Shown: positions 7,688 to 16,483 of the stretch, piece after piece
Numbering within the stretch: position 1 is the first letter of the stretch
Layout: each line of letters opens with the position of its first letter
Origin: CBDANO01 sp965197665
Lineage (GTDB): Bacteria > Chloroflexota > Dehalococcoidia > Lucifugimonadales > UBA3495
Reading direction: 5' to 3'
DNA length: 64,000 nucleotides
Assembly (NCBI GenBank): GCA_965197665.1
Contig: CBDANO010000005.1
Coordinates: 496,001 to 560,000, forward strand
Translations under genes and position numbers: made by a program
The notes under the pieces: generated by a model
Told to the model about the DNA's origin: nothing
What the model saw: the letters and a program-made list of their open reading frames with translations, nothing else
Database searches by the model: none

Positions 7688-8596
7688 GTGGCAACACCCG
7701 CAGCGGAAACAGAACGGACCGTTCTGCGGAGATCTTTGAGTCTGGAGTTCCGGCGCGGGGCCTGGCTCAGATGGCTGCGGGACATGTCAAGGGGTGTGCC
7801 CAAGTTCTCCGTGCTGTTCCTCGCCATCGCTATTATTTGTGCCATCTTCGCGCCCTTGCTAGCACAATTCGACCCGATAAAGGGCGACGTGTTCAATACC
7901 CTGGCCGGCCCCAGTTGGTCTTCCAACCCTTTGGGTACGGACCACCTTGGTCGAGACAATTTGAGCCGTCTCATTTATGGGGCCCGCATCTCGGTCATGG
8001 TTGGCTGTCTGGCCGTATTTGTGTCTGGGGCGGTTGGTCTGCTTGTTGCTGTGCTAGCCGGCGTGTTCAAAGGCTGGGTTGACGGCATCCTGATGCAAAT
8101 CACCGATGCCTTCCTGGCCTTGCCATTTCTGATGGTGGCGGTGGTCATCGTCTCAGTACTAGGGCCAAGTTTGAGAAACGTCATTCTCGTGCTGGGCCTT
8201 CTGAGATGGATGAGCTACGCTCGCATTTTAAGGAGTGAGGTCCTTAGACTCACCGAGATGGACTATGTGCGCTTGGCCGAAGTTGCGGGAGCAAGCAAGT
8301 TTCGCATCATAAGGCGGCACATCTTCCCCAACCTCATTAACAGCCTATTGGTCATCGGCACGCTGGAAGTAGGGGTTGTGGTGATATTCGAGGCGGGCCT
8401 TAGCTTCCTGGGCTTAGGAGTACCCCGTCCGCTGCCGTCTTGGGGCACCATGCTCACTGACTCCCAGAGTTACCTCTATAGTCAGTGGTGGTTGCCCCTG
8501 TTTCCCGGCATAGCAATCTCCCTCCTGGTGATGTCCAGCAGCCTTACCGGCGATTGGCTGCGGGACCGGGCCGATCCTACCAGGCGGCAACTCTAG
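7688..8596 (+). CDS. ABC transporter permease, DppC type
   Basis: Second channel subunit, the partner of the permease at 6745. The start is GTG at 7688, preceded by GGGGGAG. The 302 residues carry the OppC_N-like N-terminus and the family signature NPLGTDHLGRDNLSRLIYGA near residue 80. The EAA-type loop is near 195 (YVRLAEVAGASKFRIIRRHI), and a typical end region contains FLGLGVPRPLPSWG. Six membrane segments are expected. Gene order binding protein, B, C is standard; the usual dppD and dppF ATPases do not follow. Confidence 0.93.
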   Translation: MATPAAETERTVLRRSLSLEFRRGAWLRWLRDMSRGVPKFSVLFLAIAIICAIFAPLLAQFDPIKGDVFNTLAGPSWSSNPLGTDHLGRDNLSRLIYGARISVMVGCLAVFVSGAVGLLVAVLAGVFKGWVDGILMQITDAFLALPFLMVAVVIVSVLGPSLRNVILVLGLLRWMSYARILRSEVLRLTEMDYVRLAEVAGASKFRIIRRHIFPNLINSLLVIGTLEVGVVVIFEAGLSFLGLGVPRPLPSWGTMLTDSQSYLYSQWWLPLFPGIAISLLVMSSSLTGDWLRDRADPTRRQL

Positions 8597-8704
8597 CGCC
8601 AACGAGCGCCCGGACACTGCGGTCAAACCTCCGCGCCGGGCGCCGCTCACAGTCGCGGGCATAGGTTCTAAAGGTTTTTTGCCCGGTTGATCTGCTCTTG
8701 GCAT

Positions 8705-8782
8705 CCGTTCGTGGTGAGCTTGTCGGACCAGCAACACTGCCGAGACTGGTCACCTACCCTTCGACAGGCTCAGGGCGAACGG
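8705..8782. repeat. Inverted pair of REP-like elements (type 1)
   Basis: CCGTTCGTGGTGAGCTTGTC at 8705 and, in opposite orientation, CCCTTCGACAGGCTCAGGGC ending with GAACGG at 8782, are diverged reverse complements of one another. They sit in the gap after the permease gene. The pair has the form of dispersed bacterial REP hairpins and may end transcription or shape the 3' end of the transporter mRNA. Confidence 0.6.
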
Positions 8783-8859
8783 CGGGATGACAACAAAACC
8801 GTCAAGGTCCTGACGGCAACAATTCGTTGACGTTGCGCCGGCCCGACGGCTTGGTAATC

Positions 8860-8888
8860 TTGACAAGAAATCTGTGACTAAGTAACAT
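8860..8888 (+). promoter_or_regulatory. Promoter of the amidohydrolase gene
   Basis: TTGACA at 8860-8865, a 17-bp spacer and TAACAT at 8883-8888, 57 bases upstream of the chosen start codon. Confidence 0.55.
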
Positions 8889-8945
8889 CAAGCATCGGCT
8901 AAATAAGTCCGAAAAAAACAATCGATGGCCGGCAAGGAGGCGGTT

Positions 8946-10076
8946 ATGGGCGACGAGCTTGTTATATCCTCAGACTCTCACGTTTTTGAGACTCGGGACC
9001 TTTGGACCCAGAGAATCGATTCCAAGTATAGGGGAAGAGAGCCCCGCTTAGTGCGGGTGGGAGATGCAGACCACATCATTGTTGAAGCGGACCACAAAAT
9101 AGCGGGCATTGGTAATCTCGTGGGTGCGGGTAACCGGTTCGACGCTCCGGAAATCATCTCATTCGAGGGGACGTTCGAACAGGTGCATCGGGGTGGCTGG
9201 GAGCCCGAAGAGCATGTCCGGGACATGAGGATCGACGGGGTGTCCGCCGAGGTGCTTTATCCGTCCTTGGGGCTGTTTTTCTGGTTGATTCAGGACTCGA
9301 AACTCCTCTCGGCCTCGTTCCGGGCCTATAACGACTGGCTGGCGGAGTTTTGTAACACTAATCCCGACCTTCTGAAGGGCATCGCCATGGTGAACCTGGA
9401 CGATGTTGATGACGGGATCAAGGAGCTCAACCGGGCTGCCAACATGGGGCTGATCGGTGCGATGATCAGCGAACGCCCGGTGGAGGAGCGTCGTTATGAC
9501 GGCGCCGAGTATGACCCATTCTGGGCTGCGGCACAGGATTTGAACATGCCCTTGAGCCTGCATACCGCCACAGCGCGGGGAACGGGGACCATCGAAGCCA
9601 CCGATACGGTCCGGTTCGCCAGCCTCCGGGCCATGAAAGTTGTCTTGCCCGCGGTCTCGATATGCGACATGATTTTTGCGGGTGTGTTCGAGCGTTACCC
9701 CAATCTGAAGGTGGTGGTAGTTGAGTTCGAGCTCGCTTGGGCAGCTCACCTGCTCAATACCATGGACTATGCATACACCGAGCGCCCTGAAGAAACCTTC
9801 TACCGCTTTAAGGGTGGCGCCCTTCCCAGCGACTTCTTCCACAACAACATCTACCTTAGCTTCCAGGAAGACGCGGTTGGTATAAGACTGCGGGATGTTA
9901 TAGGAGTGGATAAAATGATGTGGGGGTCTGATTATCCCCACCCCGAGTCTACATTCCCCAGGTCCCGAGAGATCATAGACAACATTTTGGCCGGTGTTCC
10001 CCAGGACGAGAAAGCCAAGATCGTGGGCGAGAACGTGGTGCGTCTCTACGACTTCGACCTGGAGAGGATTATCTAA
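8946..10076 (+). CDS. Amidohydrolase family protein (Amidohydro_2, PF04909-like)
   Basis: A TIM-barrel metal-dependent hydrolase or decarboxylase of about 376 residues. I choose ATG 8946 over the in-frame ATG at 8925, because a full AAGGAGG lies at 8934-8940, five bases before 8946 and inside the longer version. Motifs typical of the family are the N-terminal ISSDSHVFE (metal-binding D-x-H), SLHTATARGTG with a barrel histidine, and the C-terminal MMWGSDYPHPEST with the metal-binding aspartate. Relatives include aminocarboxymuconate-semialdehyde decarboxylases and many uncharacterised marine Chloroflexota paralogues; the substrate is not predictable. It has its own promoter and a downstream hairpin, so it is probably monocistronic. 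Confidence 0.9.
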   Translation: MGDELVISSDSHVFETRDLWTQRIDSKYRGREPRLVRVGDADHIIVEADHKIAGIGNLVGAGNRFDAPEIISFEGTFEQVHRGGWEPEEHVRDMRIDGVSAEVLYPSLGLFFWLIQDSKLLSASFRAYNDWLAEFCNTNPDLLKGIAMVNLDDVDDGIKELNRAANMGLIGAMISERPVEERRYDGAEYDPFWAAAQDLNMPLSLHTATARGTGTIEATDTVRFASLRAMKVVLPAVSICDMIFAGVFERYPNLKVVVVEFELAWAAHLLNTMDYAYTERPEETFYRFKGGALPSDFFHNNIYLSFQEDAVGIRLRDVIGVDKMMWGSDYPHPESTFPRSREIIDNILAGVPQDEKAKIVGENVVRLYDFDLERII

Positions 10077-10090
10077 GCGCAATTTTCGAA

Positions 10091-10138
10091 CGGTAGCTGT
10101 GGAAGCCCAAGGAGACGCCTAGGTTTCCACAGCTACCG
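10091..10138 (+). terminator. Hairpin downstream of the amidohydrolase gene
   Basis: CGGTAGCTGTGGAA (10091-10104) and TTCCACAGCTACCG (10125-10138) form a perfect 14-bp stem around a 20-base loop, 15 bases after the stop codon. It lacks a T-run, so termination is inferred from position only. Confidence 0.55.
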
Positions 10139-10318
10139 CGGCTAACCACCCATTACTCCCTGCGTTCAATGCGTCCGCGGCCTTTGTTTAGGGTAGTGGC
10201 GTAGTCATATAGTCCATGATTGCCGCGCCACGCCTCTTCACCATCACTCCCTCTGCATCCCGTCATTCCCTATATTGGGATACCCCTCCAAGTCTACCAT
10301 TAAAACGCGATTGTCCTG

Positions 10319-10584
10319 CCCCCTCATCCTGACCTTCTCCCCAGGGAGAAGGGACTGCCGCGGACCGTCTCAGTTGCCTTCAGACCTTTCCCCCTCATCC
10401 TGACTTTCTCCCTAGGGAGAAGGGATTTTTGACAACACCTATTCGGGAAGCTGTCCGCCGAATCCCCTCTCCCACTGGGAGAGGGTTAGGGTGAGGGCGG
10501 TTCCCGGCGCGGCCAAAACGAACCGGCGCAACCGTCCCGCCGCAGAAGACCAACGTGTCGGGGCGGGTCTGAAACCCGCCCCTA
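10319..10584. repeat. Cluster of REP-like hairpin repeats (types 2 and 3)
   Basis: Type 2 copies lie at 10319-10354 and 10391-10425 (CCCCTCATCCTGACYTTCTC, then CC(A/T)AGGGAGAAGGGA). A diverged copy in the opposite orientation lies at 10464-10497. The 10391 copy is followed by five Ts and could terminate transcription. A type 3 hairpin at 10560-10582 has a GGGGCGGGT/ACCCGCCCC stem around ctgaa. Related elements recur at about 22132 and 28988. The remainder of the gap from 10139 holds no coding signal. Confidence 0.65.
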
Positions 10585-10614
10585 CTATCCTTGCGGTAGC
10601 AATGTAACGGATAG

Positions 10615-11217
10615 GTGGTGATGAGCAGCGCCGCCATGCCTGACGAGGGCCTGCTCCCCGGCTTGGGGTACCTGGCCGCCGCCCTCACCGCCGCTCTGTC
10701 CAAGCTGGCGGAGGAGAAATTTTCTTTGTACGGGGTTGCTCCCGTGCAGTACGCCATCCTGGACACCTGCTCCAATGGTCAAGTAAACACGGTGATGGGG
10801 TTGACCAAGGTGATTCCCATGGACCAAGCCTCTATAAGCCGCCACGTGGCCGCCCTGGCCGAGAGGGGGCTCATTCAGCGGACTCGCCAGCAGAAGGACC
10901 GGCAGGTGGTGTTGCTGGCGCTGACGGATGAAGGACGGGACCTGGCGTTCCGGCTCACCGAGTCCCTGCGGGAGGCCAACCCCTTGGCCGCCATGGGGCT
11001 GGACGACGAGGAGAAGAGGCTCTTCTTGAGGGTCATGCGGAAGGTCTGGGAAAACCTGGAGGCAGGGGGAGACAGCGATGCGTCGGAGGATAAATCACTG
11101 CCTCAGGACCGCCGGCAGCATCTGCCGTCCACTCTGCTGCGCCAAGCGCAGCGCGTACCCCCCCCCCCCGACAAAATCCGCCGTCTAACGCAGACCGACC
11201 CCGAGATTAACCCGTAG
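10615..11217 (+). CDS. MarR-family transcriptional regulator
   Basis: A winged-helix DNA-binding protein, expected to act as a dimer on its own and neighbouring promoters. Translation may begin at GTG 10615 or 10618, or ATG 10621. The core covers residues 15-150: VAPVQYAILDTCSNGQ (helix 2), GLTKVIPMDQASISRHVAALA as the recognition helix region, then RGLIQRTRQQKDRQVVLLAL as the wing. The final 45 residues are low-complexity and include a run encoded by 12 consecutive C bases, so the tail length could vary by slippage. Ligand and targets are unknown. The gene lies alone, downstream of a repeat cluster. Confidence 0.88.
   Translation: MVMSSAAMPDEGLLPGLGYLAAALTAALSKLAEEKFSLYGVAPVQYAILDTCSNGQVNTVMGLTKVIPMDQASISRHVAALAERGLIQRTRQQKDRQVVLLALTDEGRDLAFRLTESLREANPLAAMGLDDEEKRLFLRVMRKVWENLEAGGDSDASEDKSLPQDRRQHLPSTLLRQAQRVPPPPDKIRRLTQTDPEINP
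11158..11169 (+). repeat. Homopolymer tract of 12 C inside the MarR gene
   Basis: Twelve consecutive C bases lie in the 3' part of the MarR reading frame, after the DNA-binding core. A change of one base would move the last 16 codons into another frame. Confidence 0.9.
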
Positions 11218-11323
11218 CGGGGGCCTCTCCAGCGATGGGGCAATAATGCATAACGTCCGATTGTTGCAGCCCTTCCCGTTAGCATCGCCGGTCCCGCGTT
11301 TTGCACTTGCCTCGAATCGGAAT

Positions 11324-11352
11324 TTGACACTTTGGCAGCCCGCTGCTAAATT
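11324..11352 (+). promoter_or_regulatory. Promoter of the FmdB-like gene
   Basis: TTGACA at 11324-11329, a 17-bp spacer and TAAATT at 11347-11352, 70 bases upstream of the GTG start. Confidence 0.5.
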
Positions 11353-11421
11353 GTATGGGTTGACCCTCGGCATTAGAGCCAGTCGAGGGTTGCTAGAAAC
11401 CTTGGTCCCAGGAGGCTATCG

Positions 11422-11778
11422 GTGCCACGTTACGACTATAAATGCGCAAACTGCGAACAATACTTCGAGTTGGTGCAAAGCTTCAGCGAGGCGGGTCGGG
11501 GGACTTGCCCGGCATGCTCCGGTGCGGGCCGCCGCGTGTACCACGCCGTTCCGGTAATCTACAAAGGCTCCGGGTTCTATACCACCGACTACGGGCGTCC
11601 CAAGAGGCCCGTGGAGAACGGGGCCAAGGACGGCGCCGACGGCAAGAGCGACCCCAGTGAAACCTCTTCCGGCGGCAAGGAAAGTAAGACACCGGCCGGC
11701 GAATCATCGTCTGCCGGCACCGATTCCAACAGCGAATCGAAAGCCAAAGCCACCAGCCAGGCCGGCGCCTCCGCTTAG
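11422..11778 (+). CDS. FmdB-family zinc-ribbon protein
   Basis: A 118-residue protein starting at GTG 11422 (GGAGG about 8 bases upstream). Residues 1-55 match the FmdB/CxxC_CxxC_SSSS regulator domain: MPRYDYKCANC with Cys8 and Cys11, and TCPACSG with Cys29 and Cys32, forming one zinc ribbon, followed by VIYKGSGFYTTDYGRP. The remainder is a Ser/Lys/Glu-rich disordered tail (SSGGKESKTPAGESSSA). The family is widespread, next to many different genes, with no settled function beyond likely metal or nucleic-acid binding. dtd follows 35 bases later and may share the transcript. Confidence 0.85.
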   Translation: MPRYDYKCANCEQYFELVQSFSEAGRGTCPACSGAGRRVYHAVPVIYKGSGFYTTDYGRPKRPVENGAKDGADGKSDPSETSSGGKESKTPAGESSSAGTDSNSESKAKATSQAGASA

Positions 11779-11813
11779 GGGCCTGTCGCCACACCCCGCG
11801 AGGACGGGCCCAG

Positions 11814-12278
11814 TTGCGGGCGGTAGCGCAGCGAGTAACCGAGGCTTCGGTCTTGGTGGAGGGTCAAGAGGTTGGCAGAATAGGCCCGGGGCTGGTCCTA
11901 CTGCTGGGGATAGGCAGGGAGGATGAGGAGGCCGACGCGGAATACCTGGTGGGCAAGGTCCTCAACCTCAGGGTCTTCTCAGACGAAGATAACCGGTTCA
12001 ATCGCTCCGCCCTCGACGTGAGGGCGGAGCTTTTGTTGATTAGCCAGTTCACCTTGTACGCCGACACCAGAAAGGGCCGCCGGCCGGATTTCACCGGCGC
12101 CGCCCAACCCCGGGAAGCCCAACGGCTCTACAACCTGACCGTGGAACGCTTCCGCCAGACCGGGCTCAAGGTGGCCAGCGGCCGGTTTCAAGAATACATG
12201 CAGCTGCGCCTCGAAAACGACGGGCCGGTAACCATTCTCTTGGACAGCGCCGACCGCCGGCGCCCGCGGCGGGGATAG
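11814..12278 (+). CDS. dtd: D-aminoacyl-tRNA deacylase
   Basis: Hydrolyses D-amino acids (and glycine from tRNA-Ala) off mischarged tRNAs, a cytoplasmic proofreading step. At 154 residues the length is near the family norm of about 145-150. Two signature motifs are present: LLISQFTLYADTRKGRRPDF (the SQxxL block) near residues 75-95 and ENDGPVTILLDS near the C-terminus, which carries the Gly-cisPro element that excludes L-amino acids. The start is TTG at 11814 (MRAVAQRVTEASV), which places the protein exactly at the usual N-terminus. The FmdB-like gene lies just upstream on the same strand. Confidence 0.94.
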   Translation: MRAVAQRVTEASVLVEGQEVGRIGPGLVLLLGIGREDEEADAEYLVGKVLNLRVFSDEDNRFNRSALDVRAELLLISQFTLYADTRKGRRPDFTGAAQPREAQRLYNLTVERFRQTGLKVASGRFQEYMQLRLENDGPVTILLDSADRRRPRRG

Positions 12279-12393
12279 CTGGAGACCCGGGCCTTCCTCT
12301 TTCCGTTCGTTCGGGCTGACAGACCTGCCCGATGAACCGGGTTGGGGAGGTGAACTGTACCGGGCCGTGGACCGGACTAGGCCGGTAGTCAGG

Positions 12394-13245
12394 CTAGAAT
12401 TCCAGGTCGAGGCTTATGTCCAACGCCTCAACCGAATGGGTCAGCCCCCCGACCGATATCAGGTCCACCCCCGTCTCCGCCGCCGCCCGCACCGTATCCA
12501 AAGTGATATTCCCCGAGGCCTCCACCACCGCCCTCCCGGCGACGATATCCATGGCCTGCCGCATCAAGTCCACCGGCATATTGTCCAGCATGATGATATG
12601 GGCCCCCGCTTCCAGGGCTTCCCGGAGCCCCGCCAACGACTCCACCTCCACCTCTACCTTGATAGTGTGGGAGCTTCGAGATAAGGCCTGGCTGACGGTC
12701 TCTCTCAACCCCAACCCCCGGGAGCGCAGGGCTTCGATGTGATTGTCCTTGATGAGAATGCCGTCGGCTAGGTTCAGCCGGTGATTGTGGCCGCCGCCCA
12801 TTCGCACCGCGTACTTGTCCAGATAGCGCAGGCCGGGTACCGTCTTACGGGTATCGACGATACGGGCCCCGGTGCCCTCCACGGCCCGCACGTAGCAGCG
12901 GGTCTCGCTGGCGATGCCGCTCATCCGCTGTAGGAAGTTGAGACCGACCCGCTCCGCCCGCAGGATGCTGGCCGCGGCCCCTTCCACCCGGGCGATGTCG
13001 TCTCCGGGGGAAATGGATGATCCGTCGGGAATCAGCGCCTCGGTAATCAAAGCGGCGTCAACCCGGCGAAAGACCGCCAAGGCAACCTCCGCGCCCGCCA
13101 GAACGCCGGCCGCCTTGGCCCGGACCATGCCCTTGCCGGAAATCTCAGGCGGTATCAGTGTTTGCGTGGTTGGGTCGTTGAAGGCTTGGTCCTCGGCCAG
13201 CGCCGCGTCGATCAGGCGGAAGACGTCGGGGGGGAGTTCACTCAC
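12394..13245 (-). CDS. nadC: Nicotinate-nucleotide pyrophosphorylase (carboxylating)
   Basis: Converts quinolinate and PRPP to nicotinate mononucleotide, CO2 and pyrophosphate in de novo NAD synthesis. The 283 residues cover the N-terminal dimerisation domain and the barrel. Signatures include AERVGLNFLQRMSGIAS near 100, DTRKTVPGLRYLDKYAVRMG near 140, GGHNHRLNLADGILIKDNH after it, and EVEVESLAGLREALEAGA near 200. It lies downstream of nadA on the same strand with a gap of 75 bases. miaB, nadA and nadC therefore probably form one operon. The nadB-type aspartate oxidase is not in the window. Confidence 0.95.
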   Translation of the reverse strand: MSELPPDVFRLIDAALAEDQAFNDPTTQTLIPPEISGKGMVRAKAAGVLAGAEVALAVFRRVDAALITEALIPDGSSISPGDDIARVEGAAASILRAERVGLNFLQRMSGIASETRCYVRAVEGTGARIVDTRKTVPGLRYLDKYAVRMGGGHNHRLNLADGILIKDNHIEALRSRGLGLRETVSQALSRSSHTIKVEVEVESLAGLREALEAGAHIIMLDNMPVDLMRQAMDIVAGRAVVEASGNITLDTVRAAAETGVDLISVGGLTHSVEALDISLDLEF

Positions 13246-13320
13246 TTAACCCTCTCCACGGTTCGAGGAACTGCAAGAGTTCTTTGCCGGCGGCCTCCCG
13301 CCGGGGGCAAGCCTTGGACC

Positions 13321-14541
13321 CTATCTCAGGAGCAGCATCCGGTCCAACGCCGCCTGCGCGTCGCGTCTTACCTCTTCGGGCACCGTGATCCGGTTGACCG
13401 GGCGGCCGTCCAGGATGCAGTCCAGCGCCCAACACAAGTAAGCAGGGTGGATGCGATACATGGTGGAACACGGGCAGGTTACCGGGTCCAAGCAGAAGAT
13501 TACTTTATCGCGGTTCCCCAAGGCCAAGCGGTTTACCAGGCTGATTTCGGTGCCAACGGCCCATTTGCTGCCAGGCGGCGCGCCGTTGATGGTCTTGCGA
13601 ATGAATTCGGTCGAACCGACGAGATCGGCGGCCTCGACCGTTTCCATGGGGCATTCCGGGTGAACGATGACAGTAACGTCAGGGTGCCGCTGCCGGGCGG
13701 CTTGGATTTGACCCGCAGTGAATCGGGTATGGACGGAACAATGGCCCCGCCAGAGCACCAGCTTTGCTTGGCGCAGCTGGTCGGGGGTATTGCCTCCCAG
13801 ACGCTTGAAGGGGTTCCAGACCACCATTTGGTCTAGGGGAATGCCCAGTTGCAGGCCGGTGTTGCGCCCCAAGTGCTGGTCGGGAAGGAATAGGACCCGG
13901 TCCGACTGTTGCAACCCCCACTCCATCGCCGCAGCGGCGTTGGAGGAAGTGCATACCGACCCGCCGTTGCGGCCGCATAGCGCCTTGATGCCGGCGATGG
14001 AGTTCATGTAGGTAATCGGAGTAATGCCGCCCGAGCCTCCCAAGACGTCTTGCAACTCCTCCCAAGCGTCCTCTACGTCCTCCATGGGGGCCATGTCCGC
14101 CATGGAGCAACCGGCGCTCAGGTTGGGCAGGATGACTCGCTGATGGGGAGCGCACAGGATGCACGCCGTCTCTGCCATGAAGTGCACGCCGCAAAAAACG
14201 ATGTAGTCGGCCTCGGGGCGGGCGGTGGCCATCCGGGAGAGAAGGAAGGAGTCCCCTTGGAAGTCGGCGTACTTTACCACCTCTTCCCGCTGGTAATGGT
14301 GCCCCAAGATAGTCAAAGTCTTGCCCAAGGTCTCTTTAGCCTGGTAAATCCGGCGGTCCAACTCCTCTACGGAGCAATGGAGATATTCGGCGGGTATCTG
14401 CTGCCACCGGACGTTCACGGCCAGTTCTTCGACTAGGGGCTTGGCGGGAAGGTCGTCCTCCGTAGTGCAGAAGGCTGAGTGCTCGATCTCAGTAACCGGG
14501 ATCACCGGTTGACGGGTTCTAGTGGCCAACTTCGCATTCAC
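13321..14541 (-). CDS. nadA: Quinolinate synthase
   Basis: Condenses iminoaspartate with dihydroxyacetone phosphate to quinolinate, using a 4Fe-4S cluster. The protein is 406 residues, a long-form NadA with an N-terminal extension. LGHHYQREEVVKYADFQGDS is the family start motif. The three cluster cysteines fit FCGVHFMAETA, GGSVCTSSNAAAAM and PVTCPCSTMYR. HPECPMETVEAADLVGST contributes substrate-binding residues. The start codon lies 30 bases beyond the miaB stop, so translation is probably coupled by operon structure. NadC follows. Cluster sensitivity to oxygen is a family property, not a reading from sequence. Confidence 0.95.
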   Translation of the reverse strand: MNAKLATRTRQPVIPVTEIEHSAFCTTEDDLPAKPLVEELAVNVRWQQIPAEYLHCSVEELDRRIYQAKETLGKTLTILGHHYQREEVVKYADFQGDSFLLSRMATARPEADYIVFCGVHFMAETACILCAPHQRVILPNLSAGCSMADMAPMEDVEDAWEELQDVLGGSGGITPITYMNSIAGIKALCGRNGGSVCTSSNAAAAMEWGLQQSDRVLFLPDQHLGRNTGLQLGIPLDQMVVWNPFKRLGGNTPDQLRQAKLVLWRGHCSVHTRFTAGQIQAARQRHPDVTVIVHPECPMETVEAADLVGSTEFIRKTINGAPPGSKWAVGTEISLVNRLALGNRDKVIFCLDPVTCPCSTMYRIHPAYLCWALDCILDGRPVNRITVPEEVRRDAQAALDRMLLLR

Positions 14542-14571
14542 CTAGCGTCGAAATGTCTTCGAGAAGGGTCT

Positions 14572-15852
14572 TCAACTGGAAACGGGCGTCCCTTGCAGGG
14601 CCCAGGGGGTGGCGCCCGTTATGGTTACTCTTTCCAACCGCCCCAAGCAGTCGGCTTCGTCCTGGAAGAAGACCAACTTATCGCTGCGGGTCCTCCCCTG
14701 CCACTTGCCTTTGTGACGCCCCTCCACCAAGACTTCTTCTTCTTGGCCGACCAGCGCCAGATTGATTTCGGTCAATATCCCTTCTTGCAGCCGCTCAAGT
14801 TCCTCGCGGCGGCGCTTCTTCTCCTCGAGAGGCACGTCGTCCGCCATCGTCCGGTCGGCGATCGTGCCGGGGCGGGGCGAGTAGGCGGCGCAATGCACCT
14901 TGTCGAAACGCAGCTCGGAGACCAAGTCCAAGGAGCGCTGGAACTGCTCTTGGGTCTCGCCGGGAAACCCCACGATTATGTCGGTGCTTACCGAGGCACC
15001 CGGTATAGCGTCCCTTATTCGTCCCACCAAGTCCGTGTACTCGCTGCGGACGTAGGGCCGCCGCATGCGGCTTAGCACCTCGTCGTCACCCGCTTGCACC
15101 GGAAGATTAATGTGCTCGCAGACCTTCGGCAGGGCTGCTACCGCTTCGATCAGTCCTTCGCTCATGAAGGAAGGGTGGGAGGTTAGAAAACGGACCCGCT
15201 CTAGACCGGCAATGTCGTTGAGCCGCCGCAGCAACTCGGCCAAGTCCGGTTTATCCGGCAGGTCGCCGCCGTAGGCGTCCACGGTTTGGCCCAAGAGAGT
15301 GACTTCCTTAACACCCCGACCGGCCAGTAATGCCACTTCCCGGACGATCTCATCCACCGGCCGGCTGGCCTGGCGCCCCCGGCGGTAGGGGATGATGCAA
15401 AAGGAGCACATCAGGTCGCAGCCGTGAATGACTGGAACGTAACAAGTAACGTCGGGGCGAACGGGCGCCAAGGAGCCAAGGCAACCCTCCCAGTCCAAGT
15501 CCAAGCGCTGCCCAAGCAAGTCCAACAGAGGTCCGTATTGCTGGGGGCGCATGAAAACGTCTACTTGAGGGAACCTCCGGTGAAGCTCCGCCGTCTGGGG
15601 CCCGACCATACAGCCCATCAGGGCAATCACCCGTCCGGGCTGCTTCTTCTTCAGCGGCGTCATGTAGGTCAAGGCCCCCACGACCTTATCTTCCGCGTTT
15701 TGGCGCACCACGCAGGAGTTGAGCACGATAACGTCGGCTTCGTTGGCTCGCGCCGTCGGGTGCAAACCCAATTGTTCCAAGGCGGCGCCCAACCGCTCGG
15801 AGTCCGCCTTGTTCATCTGGCACCCGATGGTCCAGAGGTGATAGCTCTGCAT
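14572..15852 (-). CDS. miaB: tRNA-2-methylthio-N6-dimethylallyladenosine synthase
   Basis: Radical-SAM methylthiotransferase that adds a methylthio group to i6A37 of tRNAs. The 426-residue length fits MiaB. The N-terminal UPF0004 domain has cysteines in TIGCQMNKADSE, VLNSCVVRQNAEDKV and ALMGCMVG, which bind the auxiliary cluster. The radical-SAM motif is HGCDLMCSFCIIPYRRGR (CxxxCxxC). A C-terminal TRAM domain is visible from about 360 (VEGRHKGKWQGRTRSDKLVF). MiaB is preferred over MtaB or RimO on overall motif form. It is the first gene of the probable miaB-nadA-nadC transcript. Confidence 0.92.
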   Translation of the reverse strand: MQSYHLWTIGCQMNKADSERLGAALEQLGLHPTARANEADVIVLNSCVVRQNAEDKVVGALTYMTPLKKKQPGRVIALMGCMVGPQTAELHRRFPQVDVFMRPQQYGPLLDLLGQRLDLDWEGCLGSLAPVRPDVTCYVPVIHGCDLMCSFCIIPYRRGRQASRPVDEIVREVALLAGRGVKEVTLLGQTVDAYGGDLPDKPDLAELLRRLNDIAGLERVRFLTSHPSFMSEGLIEAVAALPKVCEHINLPVQAGDDEVLSRMRRPYVRSEYTDLVGRIRDAIPGASVSTDIIVGFPGETQEQFQRSLDLVSELRFDKVHCAAYSPRPGTIADRTMADDVPLEEKKRRREELERLQEGILTEINLALVGQEEEVLVEGRHKGKWQGRTRSDKLVFFQDEADCLGRLERVTITGATPWALQGTPVSS

Positions 15853-15906
15853 TCTACGTCAGTCGATTGGAAACAGGTATTAAAGGATATGAAAGGGAAT
15901 CAGGAA

Positions 15907-15998
15907 TGGCGGAGGGAATGGGATTCGAACCCATGAGCCCGCTTTCACAGGCTAAGCGCTTAGCAGGCGCCCGCACTAGGCCACTATGCGATCCCTCC
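15907..15998 (-). tRNA. tRNA-Ser (anticodon GCT)
   Basis: On the minus strand the acceptor GGAGGGA pairs with TCCCTCC. The anticodon stem GGCGC/GCGCT encloses CTGCTAA with anticodon GCT (codons AGC/AGU). A long variable arm, TAGCC/GGGCT-like, identifies a class II tRNA, and CCA is encoded. It lies divergently upstream of miaB. Confidence 0.93.
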
Positions 15999-16410
15999 CT
16001 CGCTATCTACATGGTACCAAATGGCCCTATGCCTAGCAACAGCCGCACTCGCCCGCCGCTACCCGCCCACCGGTCGGACCGGTTTCCTTCGTCAATGCCA
16101 ACCAACCCAAGGTCCGGGAATGAGCGGCTACCGGCCTCCGGTTCCCGGCGCTGGGCCGCCGGCCGACGAAGAACCTCATACCCGGGATGCCAAGGCGTGA
16201 TATTATAGACACCCTTGGGCCCAGCCCGAAACGGCTAAGAAATATGAAGCCCGACCACCGTTAGACCTGGATAGAGCTGTCATTACGTATCCCGCTGCCA
16301 TCAGTATAATTATCGCTCTGTCAATGCGACGATGCCCCATTATTTACGTTAACCACTCAGTATTGGAGTAATTTAGATAAATGACGCCATTCGGCGAATT
16401 AACTACGGTA
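15999..16410. other. Intergenic region between tRNA-Ser and the Lrp gene
   Basis: No coding region is convincing. The right half becomes AT-rich and leads into the promoter of the Lrp-type gene. Confidence 0.4.
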
Positions 16411-16439
16411 TTGACAGATAATAACACCAGACATATGAT
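16411..16439 (+). promoter_or_regulatory. Strong promoter of the Lrp/AsnC-type gene
   Basis: TTGACA at 16411-16416, a 17-bp spacer and TATGAT at 16434-16439, 44 bases before the ATG. The surrounding DNA is much more AT-rich than the rest of the window. A second TTGACA at 16445 has no matching -10. Confidence 0.7.
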
Positions 16440-16483
16440 TAAAATTGACAAAGTAGTCGCAAATATTCCGGAGAGTGACACTA

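Noticed and set aside
12367..15936. Several long plus-strand open frames across nadC, nadA and miaB
   Set aside because: They are antisense shadows of clearly conserved minus-strand genes in GC-rich DNA.
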